Part shown: one piece after another, positions 38,001-47,000 of the stretch
Numbering within the stretch: position 1 is the first letter of the stretch
Layout: each line of letters opens with the position of its first letter
Source of the DNA: Gordionus sp. m RMFG-2023
Lineage: Eukaryota; Nematomorpha; Gordioida; Chordodea; Parachordodidae
DNA length: 64,000 nt
Reading direction: 5' to 3'
Assembly (NCBI RefSeq): GCF_954871325.1
Contig: NC_088775.1
Coordinates: 47,283,561-47,347,560 of the forward strand
The notes under the pieces: model-generated
The model's database searches: none
Seen by the model: only the letters and a program-made list of their open reading frames with translations
Told to the model about the DNA's origin: nothing
Program-made: the position numbers and the translations under genes

Positions 38001-41000
38001 ATACCTGTATTGATAGCTTTAAAGTCATTTAGCTGAGATATCGTCAAATCCTGCATTCTGCACCAAAACTTAATATCACACCTTCAATGCCCGCCTAATA
38101 TCCCTTAAATAACCAAATGAAAATTGGATTCAATATTCCCGGTGTTTGTGAAGCAGCTTCTCATTCCACCCGTATTCTTTTCCCCTACATTCAGACCTCT
38201 GCTTCCTAAAAATTGTTGTAAATACATTTAACTCACCCAAGAGGGAACACTTTGTTCCTTCTTTCTCTAAAAATTCCAGAATATACTATATACTTATCGG
38301 CTTATTAGAATTAATCTACTTTCCTAAAATTTCATCATTCTCTCAAAACAAGGTAATAAACAGGGTGATCCACTCGGTTCCGCGTTGTTTTGCCATGGCA
38401 TTAGCTCATTATAGATGAAATTACAAATAATTATGATTTGAAACTCAATGTATGGTATCTCGATCATGAGTATTTGAAGATTTCATCAATGATAAATTAA
38501 TTCACTATAGCAGGATTAATCCTCTATTCAACTAAATATGAATCTTATTTATCTTCTGATTTAAACCAGGCCCCCGATAAATTTTTAATCTTTGATAAAA
38601 ATAGTATTACGCACCTTGGTTCGCCCATCGGTGACCAAAAGGCCATATATTTTTAGAAACAAATGTAGAAAAATTCAATCATTTCTACATGCTCATCAAG
38701 CCTTTTACCTAATTAAAAATTTTCTTTTTAAATACTACACTCGTTGCGTTCATCCTAGATCTTCATACCATCGGACATATTGTTAGATCTTGAAATTAAC
38801 CTAAAAAATATACGTGAATCAATCCTTTATCTTAAATTTTTATCCCTCGCCCACCCCTGCTATTATTGATCTCAATGTTTTTCTCTCTTGGGTGCAAGTT
38901 TCACTTCTCTAAATTCTATAGTTGCCTCCGTCTTATCCTAACTCCTGCCGAAAAAACTGGGATTTAACTTCTTTCCGCTGAATATCTACATTTGAAATCG
39001 GTGCAAAGGGTATTTCTCTTTTGTAACTATAAATCTCCTTTATCGGAAGATAATACCAATAATCCCATTCCCGAATCAAACTTTCCGACTTCAAATATAC
39101 CCCCAATTCACTTGGTTCTGAATGGATAGAAACAATATCAAGTTTCAATTTAGAACCTTTACTTACAAATGAAGAATTAAAAATTTCCACTGGGCTTCGA
39201 ATTCGATTTGATATTGTAATACCTTCCACTTGTTTACTATGTAATAGCTATATTGATAGTGAATCATCATCCCCTTCATTGTCGTTTTAAAGAGATAGAC
39301 TTCTTGGCATATGCCGCTAATTCAATATTATTTAGAACCTTGATGACCACTAATATTCTCTCCTGAACCCTGTGCCCTCAACCCCTGCAACCAAACAAGG
39401 CCAGATGTGATTACTATACCATTTTGCGAATCATTTAAGAAAATTCAAAAACAAATAAATACAACAACATCCCATTTGTTCCGATAGTATATTGGTTCAC
39501 TCTGACCTACAGCCTTTTAACTATTAAAAAAATATTGGCCAAGCATTACGATTAATAAATATCTGCCTACATTAAGGATACTATTTGCGACGATATCAAT
39601 TGAAATTTGTTAATAACTGTTTTTTTAATTCTTGGATCATCAATTCCTTTCAACTTAACAATATGTTATTTTTTTTAATATACTATATATTTTATTAAAT
39701 ATCCTATTTAGATATTATTATGAATGATTATTGATAATTAAATTTAGCTATTAATTAAAACTTAAATGCAAAATATTGTAAAATGACAAATGTGGAATAA
39801 TAAAATATTCTTAAGGTAAACATAATTATTAATTAATATGAATACAAAAAAAAGATAATTGATTATAATGCTAATCCTATTTTAGACCATTTTTAGCTAA
39901 TTTTTCAATTAAAATTTTGCTCAAATTTTATTAAGTAATTTTTCTTATTTATAACTATACGAAATTACATATGTTATAAATAATATACATATACAAGTAT
40001 TCAAAATTAATTAAATTTGGCTCAGATATAGAGTTTCGTTAATTTAATTTTAGGAATTTTTATCTTAACTATTTTTAAGTTAACTTTGTAACCTGGAATA
40101 AAAAGTGTTCCGGTTCTGAACATTTTTTAAAATGCTATTCCTGTTTCTTAAAGTTTATAAAAATATTATGTTTCCTACTAAGATTTGACTACGTTCTGAG
40201 AGTTCCCGTTCCATGTTAATAAGCAATCAAGAAAATAGAAAAGTTTAAATCACTAAATAAAACTCCTAAAATGAATCACAAAATTTTTAATAATTTTAGT
40301 TGTTCTTGTTAGAACCGATTCCTTAATATTTTAAAAGGAGTTCCTTTTCCCGTAAATTTTAGGATTTGATTCCGATCTTCATATTTGACGCTTCAAACTC
40401 TCAACGTTTCAAAGAAACTAGTAGCATCAAATTTTATATTTAAATATTTTTTTTACCTCTATTTTTTATTTAAAGATATTAAACTATGTTAATGATCATA
40501 AAATGTTAGGAATTAATAAATGGAAATACTATGAACCACAAATTATAGCTCATCATTTATATTTTGGCTATAAAAGATTGAAGAAATAATTTTTAAGATC
40601 GCAATCAAAAAAAAAAAATTATATAAATATATGTTATATATTTTATCATTTAAAAATGACGATATCCGTTTTTTTTACCTTAGGGAAATTTTTGTTACGC
40701 CTAACTTAGCCCATTTTATTTATTTATGGCAGAGCTGAAACTTTTACACAGATCAATTTTGAAACTATCGTCATTGAGTGGTCCTATTACTTTTTAATGA
40801 AATAAAATTACGACCCTTGAAACTTGAGTTACAGGTTTTAAAATATTTTTAGAAAACTCTTAATTCTACGACTCATAAAATAAGAAAAATTAATATTTCA
40901 GATGATAGTTAGAAAATGGCATTTTTATCATCTAAGAATCTGGTGAAAGATAAAAGTGGGCATTATAAAACAAGAGTAAATTTCCAATAATAAAGAGTAT

Positions 41001-44000
41001 ATATGCAATTTTTTTACCTTATCTTAATCATCATATCAAGCACGTTGGTCATGGGCCTGCCCAAAGTGAGCGAACGTGAATTATATGGAGGCCCACCCTC
41101 CATATAATTATGCCGATTTTTTTTCTCAAGGGTACCAACAAACCTTATAACTCAAATGTGTTTTATCATAATGAGTGGAACTACACCCTATCCAATTATA
41201 GTATTAGAGTACAGTATAGTTATGAGTGTATAGGAGAAAAGATAAGAAGGAAAAGAGCAAGAAAAAATAAAACTTCTTCCAAATACAATTATTATTTAAT
41301 TAGTTAGATTTTAGATATTGAGAAATTTTATTAATTTTGTACGTATTATGTAATCAATCTAAGGACGTTATAAAAAACCTAGTAATTTTTAAATTGTTGT
41401 AAGTATTTAATAATTATTTAGTAATTTTCCTATAATCCGTAAAAGACATATAGGTTATCTTACTTAGTATTGGAGACCTATAATAGTATGATGGGATATC
41501 TAACTTTATATTATAATTTCACTATATAATTGGAATCATCCTTTATTAATGCCTATAGAGATCCCTTAATCTATCTTTATATGAGTCTATATATCCTTAA
41601 TCATGATTTATACTTTTACGCAACGAATGAACCTTAAAATAACCCTTATATATTATTAATTTATATCAGTAGCAAAATTGGAACTAGATAATATGTATTT
41701 TGAACTAACCGCTAATAGAGTATCTTAATATCTTTTCTTAAAATAACTTCCTCTGAATCAGTTCTCTATAGAAGCAAGATCATTTCTTTTAGTAACCTTA
41801 AAATTTAAATTGTGCTCTTATGGTGTAGAGTGAATATATTAATTATATTGTCTTTTCTTATAGCTCACGAAAAAAATGCTGAAATCAGGATAAAGAATTA
41901 CTCCCATACTATAGAACGACTCAAGATGAGATCGGCATTCAAATTATTACCTTTTTGCAAGAGACGTCGAAAAAATAGTATGAACATGCTTGTTTTAAAT
42001 CTTTAAAATAAAATAAATGTTCTAGGCTTTTTTTTTAATAAGAGAATTCGGTCCATATTAAGGAAAATTCTTACTCCTTGTTATAATTTATTTATAACTT
42101 TATTTTTAATTTAAAGCGAAAAAAGTGTAAAAATCAAATTATTCATATCATAATATAAATAAATCTATATTAAATTCTTATAGATTTAAGTATGTAAAAA
42201 AATAATAGTAAAACTTCTTTTCAATAAATAGACACAAATACATAGCAATAACATAGATAGATATGTGTGCTGTCTACTAAAACCGCTTCTGGCAACTTCC
42301 TTTCTTGTTTGTTATAAATTATAAAAAATGTTTATGTATACTATTCAATTTTAAATTATCCACCCATCCTTTTTTGATTTGAATTTATAATTAAAATTTT
42401 ATTGATTTTAATTGATGTACTTATAAACAAAATTTAACACTCTATTCAAAATTTTGTCAGTGGCGGGCAAAAACCCTTAAATACTTTTGCAGGTTTAAGC
42501 ATATTTTCGAAAGGATTCAATTCTGGATGTTGGATGATCCAGCAAATTTATATTATGATCTTATAACGATTTTTTAATAAAGGTACATGGCAAAGGAACC
42601 TAATTTTATTGTAATACAGAATTTACTCACGATTCCTTAATCGATCTTTTTATATGACTTGAATAATATGATACTACAAATAGACTATTTATGTTAAAGA
42701 CCTGTAAACTCGATTTAAATAATTTTTAAGGCCTAGTCCTGACCAACTTTTTATAAATAGAATTATGAAATATAACTCATAATTTAATCATGTTTATTAT
42801 CTATTTTATTCTATTTATTACTAAATAGGATATTGAGAATGAATATGAAATATTTCCCACCTGATTTTTTTAATAACTTTTCTTATTTTTTTAAATATGT
42901 TTAAAATTGTAATATTCAATTAAACAAAACAAGGAAGAATACTTATAAATTGATATTTTTACGGGACAGGGGCCAGACATATATTTTATTATAATAGTGT
43001 GGTCCGCCGGGCTCTGGCCTGCAGAACTCTATTTTATATTCTTTCTATCATACGCAAAACCTTATTGGTTATCTTAAATTTTTTCTTAAAAAATAATTTT
43101 TATTATATTTTTTTTAATTAGATAAATAATTTAAGATAGGGTTTAATTCAGACAACCAACAAAGTTCTTCATTTTTATTTTGTTTATTACACTTTTGTTA
43201 ATTTTTTTTATAAAATAAAATTATTTAAAAAGCTATGAAAATATATTTAAATTAATTAATTAAAAATATTCCTAAATAAATTAGTCGGATAAAAAGGTAT
43301 TACTTAGCCTCGTTGGTGAAATGACTGATTTCGGAACTTATGGTTAAAGTTTTAAGCGAAAAGTGGCATTTTATGGAGATGACTATACAAATATAAAGTT
43401 GTTGAGGTCTTCATATTTTTTTGATTTGACCCGGGTTGTAAATTTATGTTGGTGTTAGAAGGGAATGATGGGACACAAGTAAAATCCCATATTAAAGATT
43501 TACCGAGGGCTCTGGGAATTGTAGTCATTCGTCAGGTCTTAATCTGTCTGCAGGGGATGGTTGTATGTTAACGGCTGCTGAACATTTATTAATGATATGA
43601 TTTGTTGAAGTGTGGCATTGATGTCTTCCTTGAATAAACAATTCAGCCCGTGTCTGCCTTTCGAATCTACTAGAGTATTACATTTAACACAAGTGTGAGG
43701 CTAAATTATGTTATACCCTATGCGTAAACTGGTGGCGACTCAATTATTAATCTTATAAAAAATACTAAGGTTACGACTAGGGAATGCTTCTAACCATTCG
43801 TGACCACCAAATCTGTCTTCTGATTGGATAAGTGATACAGTTTAAAGGTGGATTGAAGGATATGGCTGATTATAAGTTGAGTATTAAGGGTTTTAAAATT
43901 TTTTGGTGATGATTAATTAGAAAGGAGTGTTTGAGGGTGTATTGCTCTCCCACCTATTTGCTCCGTCATCCAATAAATAGTCGGCGGGGGATATGAATCC

Positions 44001-47000
44001 TGAAATCATAGTTTATTAATCTGTATGATTAGAAGGATGATAAAGCTAAAAGGTGATAATTCTTTATTTAAAATTTTTCGACGGATATTTTGAATTGTCC
44101 TGAATTTTAGTCATGAAATTGTTTATTAAGAAAAAAAAATGCAGAACGGAATATATGTAAAGATATTTGCGATTAAGAATAGACATTGATGAGCTGGTAA
44201 AAGGGATAAGATTAAATAATAAAGATTCTTACTATAATTAATATTGAATCAATCAAGGTATGTTAATTTATATTCTCTAACATTAAAATTTATTTTACAA
44301 AGTATATATCAATACTATTTATTTCTTCAGGTGAAGATGATTTAGCTCTGACCCTAGTATGAAACATTTTTTACACCAATAAAGAAATTAAAGGTACTAG
44401 GTCTACATTTTGTAAGTGTAGATTGTGCCTTAATTCAAATATTTCACCTTGATGTGCAGCTCAAATTCCAAAAACATAAGGGAAAAAATATGAATTAAGA
44501 TTAAATTCTGATAAAGATAGATTTTAATGAAGATGATCTAATAAAGTTTTTGAAAATAAAGATCATTCTTTAAATATTTATTATGAATTCCCTCAATTAA
44601 AATTTTTGTTTATTAATTATAACACAACCTCCTCTTCCCATCCTTTGCGCCAGTTGAACATGTGATTAGCACAGCGGAAACTGTGAGCCCTCTTGTGTAA
44701 CTGATCAAAATTTTGAAAAAAATGATTACAAAAAACTTATCTTATAACATATTATTTTTGTTTAATTTTATTATCTATGGGGAAAAAATAAATAAAAAGG
44801 AAATTTATACTTAATATTTGGTATTTTTTTTTAAGTAACGAGTATTACAGAAAAATTTTAAACTATCCAAAAATTAGGTTGCAAATTTTATATTGATGTT
44901 AGTTTTTAATAGACAGTAACGCGTTCTTCCTTTTATCACAGAACGAGTAAAGATAACGCTTTTCTTTTTTGGAGTAACGTTTACAACACTACAATTATAT
45001 ATTATAGCTGGTCGTGATGTGACTGAAATCTATGACAATATATTTTGGTTCGGCGATTTCAATTTTCGGCTGGAGGATACGACCGAACCTACTATACGGC
45101 GCAAGATTGAGGAGAAGCAGAAGATAGAACGTTACAGTTTCAGTTCCGTTGTAGCCTTCGACCAACTTCACCGTATCATGAATCGAGGTTTTATCATTTA
45201 TACACAAATACCATAAATTATATAGCAATTATACAACTTAATTTAAAATCTTCGATCTTGCTTGTTGCATTAATATACAATTTATTAAATGACATAATAT
45301 AAGTTTATCGATTAACCAAATTTTTGTATCATTCACTTAATTATAATAAGAGCTAACCTGAACTAAAAATGGCTCGGAATATTTTTCAATTTAAAAAAAA
45401 GTTCCGGTTGATCTAATTTTGTTTTGGTTTCACAATGTTCACAACCTTTTGAATAATAAACATATAAATTGTTTATAGTGTTTTTATATCTGGTTCGGGT
45501 TTCTATATATTTTAAAAGAGATCTGGTTCCTGTTCCTAGTTTTATCTCGGTTCCGAGAGTTCCGGTTTGAATATTATGTAACTTCTAGGTCATTTTTATT
45601 CTCCTTTTAAGGCAATTTTACCATTAATATTCTTTTATGAAACATTCGACGTAAATGAACGATTATTTAAACTTATATACAATTTTTGCATTTCAACAGA
45701 TATTAAGTAAAATTTTATATTTTAAATCATGGAATCTTTCAAAAAAATTAATTAATTTTAGGAATTCTTTTTCGTGGATTTAGAGAATCACCTATAACCT
45801 TTCCACCAACCTACAAATACGATATTGGAACTGACACTTATGACACATCTCATAAAAATCGCGTTCCTTCATATACTGTAATATTTTTTAATTTTATATC
45901 CTTTTTTAGTGTGGTAAATTAGTTGGTTTTACACCACCCTGGTTTTTGGTCGAAAAAATGAACCTAAACCTTAGCAACCAAATCCATCGACCCGAGCATC
46001 AACCAGAGTTATATTATTTTATTGTGAACTGATTGTTAATATTTTGCTCAATTATATTTTTATGCATAGAGAGCGAATATTTCAATATTAACAGAAATAT
46101 TCATATTTATTATTAAATATTTGATTAAAATCTTGGAGATCTTTTAATAATTCTCGTAAATCTTTATTTATGAGGAACATATTCTTGCCTTGTGATATTT
46201 CTCCTAACTTTACAATTGCATCGATGTTCTGTATTATATAAATAATGTATACAATGATATAAAATTTAATACTTTGTAAAATACCTTATTTACAGCATCT
46301 ATCATTGGATAAGAGCTGTTCCAGCGTGTAGATACATCTAATGGAATTTTTTACCATCACTAATCTTGGTGTAATCCTTCATTAATTTTGGAGAGGTATG
46401 CAAGTTGTTTATTAGTCTATGAATCACCTCTAATTTATCAGATAAATAACATAGGCATTTTTGAACTATTAGATTTATAACATGCGCTAAGCAACGATTA
46501 TTATATAGATTCTTTTGTATAAAAGTTTTAAATCTTCTTTTAAAATATTAATATCACTAATAATATTTTTAGCGTTGTCATTAGTAATTGATAAAATCTT
46601 TGAAGTAATTTCAAATTCAATAAAGCAAACAAATCTATAATTTCCTGTCCCGTATGGGGATGTGGGAACGAAACAATTGTAAGGAGCATATTGATCATTG
46701 TCCAATCACTACTGATGTAATGAATTGTTATAGCACAGTAGGTTATTGAATTTAGATTAGACCAGCAATCTGTAGTGATTGCAAAATTCTTGATATGATA
46801 TAATTTTTTGATAATTATTTCTTTGGCCGATTCATATATTGTTTCTAATTTTTTTTCATTGTTGGCCTGGTCCATATTTTAAAACCTTTATTGCAATAAT
46901 AAATCATTTCCTTAAAATATTCATGTTCTATTGTGAAAGATATATTTGATAATATAAGATATCATAGTATTAGATGATTTAATTTTAAATTTTCGCTAAT

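Noticed and set aside
41110-41307. 65-residue ORF in the fourth intron region
   Set aside because: No motif, low-complexity basic tail; it lies between certain exons of the 5-phosphatase and is not needed for its frame.
44995-45228. Minus-strand 77-residue frame
   Set aside because: Antisense shadow of the catalytic exon of the 5-phosphatase.
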